Origin: an uncultured bacterium
GTDB lineage: Bacteria > Bacillota > Clostridia > Lachnospirales > Lachnospiraceae
DNA length: 64,000 bases
Direction: 5' to 3'
Assembly (NCBI GenBank): GCA_947175015.1
Contig: CAMWLE010000006.1
Span: 1 to 64,000 of the forward strand
Shown here: positions 1-9,263 of the stretch, in pieces
How positions within the stretch are numbered: position 1 is the first letter of the stretch
Layout of the letters: each line of letters starts with the position of its first letter
The notes under the pieces: model-generated
Databases searched by the model: none
What the model saw: the letters and a program-made list of their open reading frames with translations, nothing else
Told to the model about the DNA's origin: nothing
Translations under genes and position numbers: made by a program

Positions 1-18
1 GACTTTGTAACTTATTAA

Positions 19-138
19 CTCTATAGCCCTTGTGGCTATATCATTATTATACTAGATACCAGCAAAGAATATTTTGTAGTATTTGAAAAGACAAAAGATG
101 GAAAAGAGGCAACTGGTGTAGTGAAAGTGTATGAATAA
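19..138 (+). pseudogene. 3' fragment of an unidentified coding region (...YIIIILDTSKEYFVVFEKTKDGKEATGVVKVYE*)
   Basis: Frame 1 is open with protein-like composition up to a TAA at 136-138; no start is visible after the in-frame stop at 16-18. Confidence 0.3.
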
Positions 139-148
139 ATTGAATTTT

Positions 149-187
149 CATGTTCTTCGGGCTTTTACTAAAAGTCTGAAGAACATG
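149..187 (+). other. near-continuous stem-loop upstream of the first VanZ gene
   Basis: CATGTTCTTCGGGCTTTT-ACT-AAAAGTCTGAAGAACATG: about 18 bp including two G-U pairs, 3-nt loop; no T-tract follows. Confidence 0.55.
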
Positions 188-250
188 GAAGTGATAAAAC
201 ATAACTTTTTTCAGCACCTATATAGCTCATATAAGGTACCAGGGGGATTT

Positions 251-823
251 ATGCATTATAATCATTATATTCGTTTACTTATTGAAAATATTCCATATTT
301 CTTGTTGGCGGCTCTTATCCTTACTATTTTTTTGTATATTTTGTTGCGTATCGTTTTTTGTAAAAAGAAACCTTTAGCTCAATATCTTTGGTTCTTCTGT
401 TTTCTATTTTATCTGCAAGTATTATATCTGACAACTCTCGCCCATGGATCCGCAACGCAAGTCACTCGCCTTAAGCCGAACTTCATTCCTTTCATCGACA
501 TTCTTCGGGTATATGATATGGGACTTCCGAAGATGATGCTGCAGATTGTTATAAATCTTCTTCTGCTGGCGCCGCTGGGCTTTTTGCTGCCAGTGCAGTT
601 TCGTAAATTTCAATCCTTTCCCAGAACAGTTCTGACGGTCATGGTTGTCTCTCTTTTGATTGAGGCACGGCAATATTTTATCGGTCGAAGCGCAGACATT
701 GATGATGTAATCATCAATACAGTTGGAGGCATCTTTGGTTACCTATGCTTTATGCTTTTGGCAAAAATTACAAAATGGCTTCAAAGCTTGGGGGGTAGGG
801 GAAAGGGAAAAACTAAAACATAA
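251..823 (+). CDS. VanZ-like family membrane protein (copy 1)
   Basis: ORF 131-823; ATG at 251 preceded by AGGGGG and aligned with the start of copy 2; motifs NFIPFIDIL, NLLLLAPLGFLLP, SADIDDVIINTVGGIFGY. Confidence 0.85.
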   Translation: MHYNHYIRLLIENIPYFLLAALILTIFLYILLRIVFCKKKPLAQYLWFFCFLFYLQVLYLTTLAHGSATQVTRLKPNFIPFIDILRVYDMGLPKMMLQIVINLLLLAPLGFLLPVQFRKFQSFPRTVLTVMVVSLLIEARQYFIGRSADIDDVIINTVGGIFGYLCFMLLAKITKWLQSLGGRGKGKTKT

Positions 824-861
824 CTTTTACAGCACTATACAGCTTATGTAAGGCAGAGGAG

Positions 862-1434
862 ATGCTTATGTATTTTCATGAGGTTGTTCAGTTACTTACC
901 TGGAATGTTCCGCATTTCTTATTATTGTCCCTTATTCTTACTATTGTAGGATATATTTTGTTGCATGTCGTTTTCCATAAAAAGAAACCTTTGGTTCAAT
1001 ATCTTTGGTTCTTCTGCTTTTCATTTTACCTGCAACTATTATATCTGACCACTCTCGATCAGAGGCCAGGGCCAAATTTTGTTCGCCATAAGCCTAACTT
1101 CATTCCTTTTATCGAAATTCTCCAGGTATACAATATGGGGTTTCGGAGGATGATGCTGCAGATTGCTATTAACCTTCTTCTGTTGGCACCGCTGGGCTTT
1201 TTGCTGCCGGTTCAGTTTCGTAAATTTCAAACCTTTCCCAGAACAGTTCTGACAGTCCTGGCTGTCTCTCTCTTGATTGAGACACTGCAATATTTTATCG
1301 GCCGAAGCGCAGATATTGATGATGTTATCATGAATACAGTCGGAGGCATCTTAGGGTACCTATGCTTTATGCTTTTCACAAAAATCACAAAACGGCTTCA
1401 AAGCATACGTTTACGTGGAAAGCGTTTTGAGTAG
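862..1434 (+). CDS. VanZ-like family membrane protein (copy 2)
   Basis: Closely similar to copy 1 over its full length; NLLLLAPLGFLLPVQFRKFQ and GRSADIDDVIMNTVGG. Confidence 0.85.
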   Translation: MLMYFHEVVQLLTWNVPHFLLLSLILTIVGYILLHVVFHKKKPLVQYLWFFCFSFYLQLLYLTTLDQRPGPNFVRHKPNFIPFIEILQVYNMGFRRMMLQIAINLLLLAPLGFLLPVQFRKFQTFPRTVLTVLAVSLLIETLQYFIGRSADIDDVIMNTVGGILGYLCFMLFTKITKRLQSIRLRGKRFE

Positions 1435-1442
1435 ATATTCCC

Positions 1443-1529
1443 CATGTATCCACTACCACAGATATTTACAGTCATATGCTCAAGGAGGCAGAGGAGCGCA
1501 TCAGTGACTGTGTGGCGGATGTGATTTGA
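1443..1529 (+). pseudogene. C-terminal remnant of a tyrosine recombinase/integrase
   Basis: In-frame HVSTTTDIYSHMLKEAEERISDCVADVI* matches the C-terminal signature of phage-type integrases; no upstream catalytic domain. Confidence 0.7.
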
Positions 1530-1702
1530 AACCGGAGAAGGCGAAGCAGAAGGTAGTAGGAGATTAAGAAGAGTGATAATGTGTTTTGAAAGTTTTCATA
1601 AAATGTCATGGATTTTATGAGTAAGAATCGTATAATTAAAACATGAAACTAATCAATTATTGTAAGGGCAAGAAAAACATTTGATTCAAAAGGAGGAAGA
1701 AA

Positions 1703-2170
1703 TTGATGAACAAAAAAATTATTTCTTTATTGCTGGTCTGTGTCATGGCAATAGGCATGAAAAACACTGCTTTTGCCGAAGAAACATTCAGTAGTTTGGT
1801 AAATCTTTCAACAGAATGTCCGGTGCAAGGGGGAATAAGTGTTTACGGAACGGATAGACCCAGTGCGAGCAATTATGTAAATTTAAATAATGAGGCATTG
1901 GAATTTTCAGGGGAAGCAAATACGGTAATCTTATATTCAAATAAATGTTTTACAGGAAAGTCGACAATAAGCTATGAGATAACTAATTATAGCAGTTCGA
2001 GATTGACTGTAAAATTCTATGACACGGAGAATTGGCTTGGCTTGAGTTGTGATGAAATTGTAGTAGAAGCCAATAGTACCATTACAGGAACAAGGAGTGG
2101 GTTCGAGGCAAATCATTTCTACTATATGTCATTTAGCAAACCATGCAAAGGTAAAGGTAAAGTGTACTGA
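1703..2170 (+). CDS. secreted hypothetical protein
   Basis: Complete ORF with AGGAGG RBS and signal peptide (KKIISLLLVCVMAIGMKNTAFAEE). Confidence 0.7.
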   Translation: MMNKKIISLLLVCVMAIGMKNTAFAEETFSSLVNLSTECPVQGGISVYGTDRPSASNYVNLNNEALEFSGEANTVILYSNKCFTGKSTISYEITNYSSSRLTVKFYDTENWLGLSCDEIVVEANSTITGTRSGFEANHFYYMSFSKPCKGKGKVY

Positions 2171-2172
2171 TC

Positions 2173-2979
2173 ATGACAACAGGACTGCTTAAATGGATTG
2201 CGATTATTATTATGTTGATTGACCACATAGGGGAATTTATACCACAGGCTCCTATGTGGCTACGTTATATTGGTCGACTGGCATTGCCAATCTTTTTTTA
2301 TTGTAGTGCATGGGGTTTTTATTATACGCATAACAGAAAAAAATATCTTGCTCGTATGTATGCTTTCAGTGTTTTGATGGGGATGGGAAATATTTTGCTT
2401 TCCCATTATATGAACAGAGGCAGGGAGCAAGACTTGGTAAATAACATTTTTACAACTATATTTCTGGGATGTTGTATTGTTTATATATGGGAATCCGCAG
2501 TTAACTGGAGAATACGAATAAAATATTTCTTGTTCTTTGCCCTGCATCAAATCGTTGTGTTTTTTCTATGTGTACTTCTAACAGAACCATGGAGGCTGCA
2601 TCTCAACTATGAATTGCATTATACTTATGGTACGATATTTGGAAGTTGTATCTTTACAGAGGGCGGCATATTATTTGTATTTTATTTTGTATGCGTCTAT
2701 TTCCTGAAAGCGCGGAAATTGCAGTTGTCCTTGTTTACATGTGCTTTTTCGGGACTGCTTGTTTTTCTGGCGACTCGTGGCTGGCCTTATCGAGGGCCTG
2801 TAATTTATCTATTGCCCTATTCGGAGTACCAATGGCTGATGGCATTGGCAATTCCGTTTTACTATTTGTATAATGGAAATAAAGGGAGATATATAAAAGC
2901 TTTTTTCTATGTATTTTATCCCCTGCATATATGGATACTTTACATAATTGGTTATTTTCTGCAAGATAAAGTCTCTTAA
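2173..2979 (+). CDS. TraX-like family membrane protein
   Basis: MTTGLLKWIAIIIMLIDHIGEFIP...LRYIGRLALPIFFYCSAWGFYYT..., multi-pass. Confidence 0.75.
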   Translation: MTTGLLKWIAIIIMLIDHIGEFIPQAPMWLRYIGRLALPIFFYCSAWGFYYTHNRKKYLARMYAFSVLMGMGNILLSHYMNRGREQDLVNNIFTTIFLGCCIVYIWESAVNWRIRIKYFLFFALHQIVVFFLCVLLTEPWRLHLNYELHYTYGTIFGSCIFTEGGILFVFYFVCVYFLKARKLQLSLFTCAFSGLLVFLATRGWPYRGPVIYLLPYSEYQWLMALAIPFYYLYNGNKGRYIKAFFYVFYPLHIWILYIIGYFLQDKVS

Positions 2980-3046
2980 GCACATTTATTTTTATGCGTA
3001 CAGTGGTGTCACTGTTGGGGAAGACCAGTACTTCCGTTAATACATT

Positions 3047-3871
3047 TTATTCAAAATAACCGCAAATTTCCCCTTGTTGGATAATATGGCCATATGCCTT
3101 ATTTAGAACTTTACTTTTAGTGGAAAATGGTTTCAGATTCATTTTGCAGTCCAAGGCATAAATCCGAAAACAATATCTATGGGATTTGCCTTTCGGCGGC
3201 TTTGGTCCTGCATAACGGTGCAATCCATATCCGATTCCCTGTACCGCACCCGCTGGTGAAGATAGTGTTTTTCCGGCTGGAATGGCTTTCGGAATTTTAT
3301 CTGCTGCGGGTATGTTCCAAATAACCCAATGCGTAAATCTATTCATCGGATGGCTCAAATCTTCAAGGGTAATTATAAAAGTCTTGGCATGCGGAGATAA
3401 GTTTTTTATGACAAATTCCGGAGAAATGTCCTTCCCGCGCCCGGTATTTTCTACTGGAAATTTCCCGCCCTCTGTTATTCCTGCACATTCAAATGCAAGA
3501 GTATTTTCCGGCGGCACAAACAATCCTTGAGAAGAATGCCTGCTCATAACAACAATCAATGTAACTGCAAAAGCCAATACAATAGTCGTGGCTGCATTTG
3601 CTTCAATTACTTTCCAATAGAGCAATGCAGCACCCGCTATTATGATATAGCCATAATAAGTAATCAATGTTATAGTTCCGGCCTCAAACACATCGCCGAC
3701 AAGCATGTTCTTTCCCAATGCAAAATGCAAAAGAATAACAAGTCCTTCTGCTATAAACAAACCTGCTATGTAACATACCCAAAAGGCAAGTATTTTCTTG
3801 ATTACGAATAATGATGCAGGCATATCGGTACGATGATTAAATGGGCTGATTTTATTCAAAGACTGCTTCAT
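3047..3871 (-). CDS. membrane protein with C-terminal YbhB/YbcL-type (PEBP) domain
   Basis: N-terminal TM helices; C-terminal SPEFVIKNLSPHAKTFIITLEDLSHPMNRFTHWVIWNIPA...GPKPPKGKSHRYCFRIYAL. Confidence 0.8.
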   Translation of the reverse strand: MKQSLNKISPFNHRTDMPASLFVIKKILAFWVCYIAGLFIAEGLVILLHFALGKNMLVGDVFEAGTITLITYYGYIIIAGAALLYWKVIEANAATTIVLAFAVTLIVVMSRHSSQGLFVPPENTLAFECAGITEGGKFPVENTGRGKDISPEFVIKNLSPHAKTFIITLEDLSHPMNRFTHWVIWNIPAADKIPKAIPAGKTLSSPAGAVQGIGYGLHRYAGPKPPKGKSHRYCFRIYALDCKMNLKPFSTKSKVLNKAYGHIIQQGEICGYFE

Positions 3872-4446
3872 TTTTCTGCCTCCATTTGTAAATCATGAAT
3901 ACCATTCAGTATTGTTCTCAGTGCAAAATCAAAGCTATCATTTATGGACAGAGGATTTCCATATCCACCATGGCTTTCAATGGACGAAAAACCTTGCAGA
4001 AATCCCCGAAACATACGTACAATATGCACTTTTTGCTCTTCATTCAAATCATAGGCATCAAGGACTTGATAAAAAACCGATATCATACCTCGTGTCGCTT
4101 GCAAATGTTCTTCTGACCGATACATATTGTACCATTGCATAGCTTCAAACAATCCCTTATGCTCGGCAGCAAAATTACGGTAAGCAGAACATATAGCCAT
4201 GATTGCGTCATCCTTCGCCTTACCTATGGCGGCTTTTGTGATGATATTTTCTAAAGAATGCCAGCCGTACAACATAAGCTCCTTGTTCAGTTCATCAAGT
4301 CCGCCGCTGAAATGTTTATATAGAGATGGGGATTTTATCCCTAATTCCGCCGCTAACACTTTTAAGGTCACATTAGCAATACCTCTCTCATCTGCCATAG
4401 TAGCAGCAGCTTCTATAATTTTTGTTTTATCTAAACCAGCTTTCAT
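3868..4446 (-). CDS. TetR/AcrR family transcriptional regulator
   Basis: N-terminal HTH: KIIEAAATMADERGIANVTLKVLAAELGIKSPSLYKHFSG; 4-nt overlap with the PEBP gene. Confidence 0.85.
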   Translation of the reverse strand: MKAGLDKTKIIEAAATMADERGIANVTLKVLAAELGIKSPSLYKHFSGGLDELNKELMLYGWHSLENIITKAAIGKAKDDAIMAICSAYRNFAAEHKGLFEAMQWYNMYRSEEHLQATRGMISVFYQVLDAYDLNEEQKVHIVRMFRGFLQGFSSIESHGGYGNPLSINDSFDFALRTILNGIHDLQMEAEK

Positions 4447-4468
4447 GTTGGCTACTCCGTTTTGTGTT

Positions 4469-4487
4469 TAGCTAATTATATTAGCTA
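4469..4487. promoter_or_regulatory. candidate TetR operator
   Basis: Perfect palindrome TAGCTAAT-TAT-ATTAGCTA about 20 bp upstream of the tetR start codon. Confidence 0.5.
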
Positions 4488-4906
4488 TTATAGCATTTGG
4501 ATTTTCTAATGTCAAGTAATATGAAAAATGTTTCCGGACGGGCAGCGATTTGTGGTGCAAAAAAGCCCGGCGGCAAAACGCAGTCGGGCGAGAGTGAAGC
4601 ACAAGCAATTAGGTAACATCTATATCAGAACGGATTCGGAAGGAACATTAAGGCGATAAGGCAAAGTCCACGGAGAAGAATATAGCCCGCCAGTATGAGG
4701 AGTCGAATGACTTGAAAGGGTGAGAACAGAAGATTGAGCTGCCATACGCTGTTATTTTATAGTGGCAAATAGGGCATGGATATGATATAATGTGACCATG
4801 TTCAGCGCATGAGGTTATGATATCATGTCTCAATATTATGGTATTATCAAAATATATCAGAATGTAGCGGATACAGAACCAGAATGGGAGGATAAATATA
4901 GTAGAT

Positions 4907-5608
4907 ATGGAACAGGATAGAATTGCAATTATTACTGCCAGGGGCGGAAGCAAAAGGATACCTAAGAAAAATGTGAAAGAATTCTGCGGCAAACCGATTT
5001 TGGCGTATTCCATAGAGGCTGCACTGGAGTCGGGTATGTTTGACATTGTGATGGTGTCCACCGATGATGAGGAAATTGGGCGGACGGCAATGGAGTATGG
5101 GGCACAGGTTCCTTTTTACCGAAGCGAGAAGACATCCAATGATTATGCCACAACCAATGATGTGCTGTTGGAGGTGTTGGCAGAGTATGAGAAACGAGGG
5201 GAACGTTTTGGGCTGGCATGTTGTATTTATCCTACGGCGCCTTTTGTGACAGGAGAAAAGCTCAGGTGTGCAGTAAACAGTCTGTTGGAAAGTGATGCGG
5301 ATACTTTGATTCCGGTGACGGCTTTTTCTTATCCGCCCCAGCGTGCCATGTTAATCAGGGACGGCCATCTGGTATTTGAACATCCGGAATATCTGGACAG
5401 CCGCTCCCAGGATCTGGAACCTCATTATCATGATGCGGGACAGTTTTATGTGTTTCGGACGGAGGCTTTTCAACGGAACCGACGGCTGATGACGGGGAAT
5501 ATTCTGCCCTTTATTCTTTCGGACATGGAAGTGCAGGATATTGACACGCAGACGGATTGGGAGATTGCAGAGATAAAATTCAGGATGAATGGTTCAGTTA
5601 TTATGTAA
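4907..5608 (+). CDS. pseF: pseudaminic acid cytidylyltransferase (CMP-sugar synthetase family)
   Basis: IAIITARGGSKRIPKKNVKEFCGKPILAYSIEAA; YPTAPFVTGEKL; adjacent to pseH/pseI/pseG homologs. Confidence 0.85.
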   Translation: MEQDRIAIITARGGSKRIPKKNVKEFCGKPILAYSIEAALESGMFDIVMVSTDDEEIGRTAMEYGAQVPFYRSEKTSNDYATTNDVLLEVLAEYEKRGERFGLACCIYPTAPFVTGEKLRCAVNSLLESDADTLIPVTAFSYPPQRAMLIRDGHLVFEHPEYLDSRSQDLEPHYHDAGQFYVFRTEAFQRNRRLMTGNILPFILSDMEVQDIDTQTDWEIAEIKFRMNGSVIM

Positions 5609-5633
5609 CGGTTCTTTTGAGAAGCGGAGAGAG

Positions 5634-7334
5634 ATGATTATGAATGGACAGAAGGTTGCACTGTTGTCGAATGTGAATATGGATTTTGTCATACGTTTGT
5701 TACAGAAGCATATGGAAGTATATCGCGGGGAAGGGTATGGGAATGAGCTTGGCATATTGACGAACCCCTCTTCTTCTTATCATAAGTTTGGGCCGGATGT
5801 GACCTTTCTGGTGATGGATTTGATGGAATTGTTAGAGCATGAGTTGGAGCCGGCGGCGGCAAAGCAGCGGATAGAACGTTGGTTTGCCGTCGTCAGCGGC
5901 ATTTTGGAGCCGGGGAAGGTATATTATATTTCCGATTCCTATCTATGGGGCCTGGAACTGGATGTGATGGCTGATGCAGGGCGGAAGGCGGCTTTGGAGT
6001 GGTTATGGCAGGAGGCATTGGAAGAACTGTGCCGGACGCATGACAATGTGCGGATATTTCCCTATCGGCATATGGTGGAAATATTGGGGGAAAAGAGTAC
6101 ATTCTCAATGAAAATGTGGTATATGGGGAGAATATTGCTTTGCAATGAGGCCCAGAAGATGCTGTGCGAGCTGATATTGAGCAAGGTTAGAATAGAAAAC
6201 TATACCCCAAAAAAGGTGTTGTTGCTTGATTTAGATAATACTTTGTGGGGAGGACTTGCAGGGGAAAATGATCATACTCCCATTGCGCTTTCGGAGGAGC
6301 ATGTGGGTCTGGCTTATAAGAATTTGCAGAGGGTCATTTTGCAGATGCAGAGGCAGGGGGTTTTGCTGGGGATTGTATCTAAGAACAATGAGGCGGATGC
6401 CATGGAGATATTAAGAAATCATCCGCACATGGTATTGCGTCCGGAGCGTTTTGCAGCAAAGCGCATGAATTGGGCGCCGAAGCATGAGAATATCAGGGAG
6501 ATTGCGGAGGAGCTGAATCTGGGGGTGGATTCTTTTGTGTTCTGGGATGATAATCCGGCGGAGCGGCAGTTAATCAGGGAAATGCTGCCAATGGTGACGG
6601 TGCCTGAGTTTCCGGACAGGCCGGAAGAGCTGGCGCCGGCCATGTGTGAGATTTTCGGACAGTATTTTGCAAAACCATCCGCCACGGAGGAAGATATGGC
6701 CAGGACTATGCAGTATGCGGCCAATGTGGAGAGAAAGCGGTTGGAGAAGTCAGCGGGAAGCTTTGAGGATTATCTGAAGGAGCTGAAAATGGAGGCAGTG
6801 CGGGTAAGGCCGGAAAAACATAGGGAAAGGCTGAGCCAGCTTATGAATAAGACAAATCAGTTTAACTTAACCACAAGGCGGTATACACAGGGACAGATTG
6901 CAGCGTTGCTGGAAGATGGCAGGAAAAGGGTTTACTTGTATGGGGTGTCCGACCGTTTTGGAGACAACGGCGTGGTGGCGGCTGTGGTGGTGGATTGTGC
7001 CGGTGCTGTGCCGGTGGTAGAGGATTTTGTCATGAGCTGCCGTGTCATGGGGAGGAATATTGAGGATGCCCTTATGGAGGATGTGGAAGGGGATCTGCGG
7101 AGCAGGGGCTATGAGTGTCTCAGGGGGATATATATTCCTACGGCAAAAAACGCACCGGTGGCCGGATTATATGACAGATTGGGGTATGAAAGAACGGGGG
7201 AAGGTGCAGAGGGAGCGGTGGAATATGAATTACAGCTTGCGGATGCGCCAAAGAGGATGTATTATATAACAATAAAGGCGGAAGAGATGCAGAATGAGGA
7301 AAAGGATAATAACCAGCAGTTATGGACTGGATAA
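5634..7334 (+). CDS. HAD-IIIC family phosphatase / FkbH-like protein with C-terminal GNAT-like domain
   Basis: VLLLDLDNTLWGGLAGEND motif; SKNNEADAMEIL; C-terminal NKTNQFNLTTRRY...YGVSDRFGDNGVVAAV. Confidence 0.88.
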   Translation: MIMNGQKVALLSNVNMDFVIRLLQKHMEVYRGEGYGNELGILTNPSSSYHKFGPDVTFLVMDLMELLEHELEPAAAKQRIERWFAVVSGILEPGKVYYISDSYLWGLELDVMADAGRKAALEWLWQEALEELCRTHDNVRIFPYRHMVEILGEKSTFSMKMWYMGRILLCNEAQKMLCELILSKVRIENYTPKKVLLLDLDNTLWGGLAGENDHTPIALSEEHVGLAYKNLQRVILQMQRQGVLLGIVSKNNEADAMEILRNHPHMVLRPERFAAKRMNWAPKHENIREIAEELNLGVDSFVFWDDNPAERQLIREMLPMVTVPEFPDRPEELAPAMCEIFGQYFAKPSATEEDMARTMQYAANVERKRLEKSAGSFEDYLKELKMEAVRVRPEKHRERLSQLMNKTNQFNLTTRRYTQGQIAALLEDGRKRVYLYGVSDRFGDNGVVAAVVVDCAGAVPVVEDFVMSCRVMGRNIEDALMEDVEGDLRSRGYECLRGIYIPTAKNAPVAGLYDRLGYERTGEGAEGAVEYELQLADAPKRMYYITIKAEEMQNEEKDNNQQLWTG

Positions 7335-7382
7335 TTGATATTAGAATATTAGTACAGAATGTCTGATGGTGTAAAGTGATGT

Positions 7383-7404
7383 CATGGTATAAAATGATAC
7401 CATG
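7383..7404. other. perfect 8-bp hairpin upstream of the ACP gene
   Basis: CATGGTAT-AAAATG-ATACCATG. Confidence 0.4.
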
Positions 7405-7489
7405 GTATGGGAGAGGATTCAGGATAGTCCGGACAAGAAATGTCAAGAGGAAAATGAGATTGTTATAGAACGGAACAGGAGGAACAGGT

Positions 7490-7708
7490 ATGACGGAGAG
7501 AATTATTGCATTGATAGAAGATGTGCTGAATGTGCCAAAGGGAACTATTACAGAGGAAACGCGGGTAGAGGATGTGGAAGAGTGGGATTCGCTGGCGCAT
7601 GTGGCAATCATTGGAGAATTAGAGGAAAAGCTGGGAATCGCGATTCCGTTGGAAGAGTCATTGGAGATAGGCAGTGTCAGGGAGCTTTTGGAGCAGTGTG
7701 AAAGATAG
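7490..7708 (+). CDS. acyl carrier protein
   Basis: 72 aa, phosphopantetheine site EEWDSLAHVAIIGELEEKLGIAIP. Confidence 0.88.
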   Translation: MTERIIALIEDVLNVPKGTITEETRVEDVEEWDSLAHVAIIGELEEKLGIAIPLEESLEIGSVRELLEQCER

Positions 7709-7793
7709 GTAGGAATGAATGCGCTGCAGAAGTGCTGCGATGTGAAGGGGAAAAGCTGTGTTGGAGGGTATTGTGTGAGAGGAGACGTGGAAT

Positions 7794-8345
7794 ATGGCTG
7801 TAACGCTTCGTGAGATCTGGACAGAGGATTTGGAGAATATCATGCGATGGCGGATGGATGAGGATATCACCAGATATATGAATACCAATCCGAAGCTGAC
7901 CCTCGAGGGGCAGAAGAAGTGGCTGGCAGGAATTCGGGAAAATGCGGATGTAGGGTATTGGATGATTGAAGTGGATGAAACGGCAGCAGGTGTCATTAAC
8001 CTGACAGGACTGGAAAATCCGGATGGAGAGATAGGCTGGGGGTATTATGTGGGGGAGAAGAGGCTGCGCAGCATAAAAACAGCCCTTTCCCTTGAGATGA
8101 GCATGTATGATTATGCCTTTGATACACTGAAAAAAAAGGCAGTGTATGGGGACGTGTTTTCTTTGAATAAGGGAGTGATTCAGCTTCACAGGATATGCGG
8201 CTGTGAGGTGGTGGAAGAGAAGAAGGCTCAGGTGTGTAAAGAAGGTGTGTGGTATGATGTGACTTATCTGTGTATGACAGCGGACAGATGGTTTGACATT
8301 CGTCATACCAAACAATATGAGAAAATAGAATTTCGGAATCAATAA
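7794..8345 (+). CDS. pseH: PseH-like GNAT N-acetyltransferase
   Basis: LREIWTEDLENIMRWRMDEDITRYM...GVINLTGLENPDGEIGWGYYVGE; position in the operon. Confidence 0.75.
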   Translation: MAVTLREIWTEDLENIMRWRMDEDITRYMNTNPKLTLEGQKKWLAGIRENADVGYWMIEVDETAAGVINLTGLENPDGEIGWGYYVGEKRLRSIKTALSLEMSMYDYAFDTLKKKAVYGDVFSLNKGVIQLHRICGCEVVEEKKAQVCKEGVWYDVTYLCMTADRWFDIRHTKQYEKIEFRNQ

Positions 8346-8446
8346 AGAGAGGCAGCAGCTTAGATAATTGGTATCTTGAAGATAAAATTGCGTTTCTGTG
8401 CGGCTTGGCAGTAATTCCATGTGCTGCATGGAGAAAGAGAGGAATT

Positions 8447-9097
8447 ATGGACAAATATACGGAAATTATGGAGCTTTTTCAGGTTACGAGTCCTGTAGGT
8501 TATTCGGTGGAAGAGGTGGAGGCAGCCGCCGCCGAAGTGGGAGTGGAGGATCTGCCCTTGGAGCTGAAAAGTTTTTTTCTGAAATATGGGAAGTCGCCGG
8601 AGCTGCAGGGGTTACAGGATAGCCTTATACTGCCGGATCGTTTTGAGTCTTTGGAATCCGATTATATTATATTTTATGAAGAAAATCAGGCTGTATGCCA
8701 GGCAGGGGTGAAAAAGTCGGAGGCGTGTTTGCCGGACCCTCCGGTGTATGTATCGGCTGATGGCGGTGAATGGAAGAAAAGTTCGCCCAGTGTCTCCGAT
8801 TTCCTTGTCGCGATGTATGGTTATCAGGCGAGTATCTGCCTGCCGTTTAATACGGAGGAATTTTACTGGATAACACAGGAGGAGAAGGAGAAAATAGAGA
8901 AGATTTTTACAGAGCGTCCGCAGCGCTTTGATAATTGGCTGTACGATTGGAATGTAACGCTTTTTGGTGATAATAACGAGGGCAGGATTGCACTTATGGA
9001 AAATGGTGGGGAGATTCAGATGCAGTACAGCGCGAATACCGAGAGCGAGTTCAAAAGAATGAACAGTTATCTGGAATCCATTGGGGAACCCATTTGA
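8447..9097 (+). CDS. SMI1/KNR4 (SUKH)-like protein
   Basis: LPLELKSFFLKYGKSPEL...DYIIFYEENQAVCQAGVK...PPVYVSADGGEWKKSSPSVSDFLVAM, SUKH-type pattern. Confidence 0.65.
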   Translation: MDKYTEIMELFQVTSPVGYSVEEVEAAAAEVGVEDLPLELKSFFLKYGKSPELQGLQDSLILPDRFESLESDYIIFYEENQAVCQAGVKKSEACLPDPPVYVSADGGEWKKSSPSVSDFLVAMYGYQASICLPFNTEEFYWITQEEKEKIEKIFTERPQRFDNWLYDWNVTLFGDNNEGRIALMENGGEIQMQYSANTESEFKRMNSYLESIGEPI

Positions 9098-9108
9098 AAT
9101 AGGGAGGA

Positions 9109-9241
9109 GGCACTGACAGGCGGATGCGGAACTGGAATAAAGAAAACAGCATCTGCCTGTGAGTGCCCGGATGGATTTCTGGACGAAGCATTTATCGTCC
9201 GGAAATTCATCGTGATTACTTGGGCACTGACAGACAGATGC
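9109..9241 (+). promoter_or_regulatory. intergenic region with competing inverted repeats upstream of pseI
   Basis: A1 9109-9127, A' 9149-9167, B 9169-9186, B' 9195-9212, A2 9223-9241; A' is near-complementary to both A1 and A2 (2 mismatches each); B/B' 15 of 18. Confidence 0.5.
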
Positions 9242-9263
9242 GGAACTAGAATGGAGGATTTGG

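Noticed and set aside
4550-4900. Possible degraded coding fragments in the gap before pseF
   Set aside because: Short frames (e.g. KKPGGKTQSGESEAQAIR*) could not be assigned to any family
7677-8429. 250-aa minus-strand ORF opposite pseH
   Set aside because: No recognisable domain; overlaps the well-supported pseH gene
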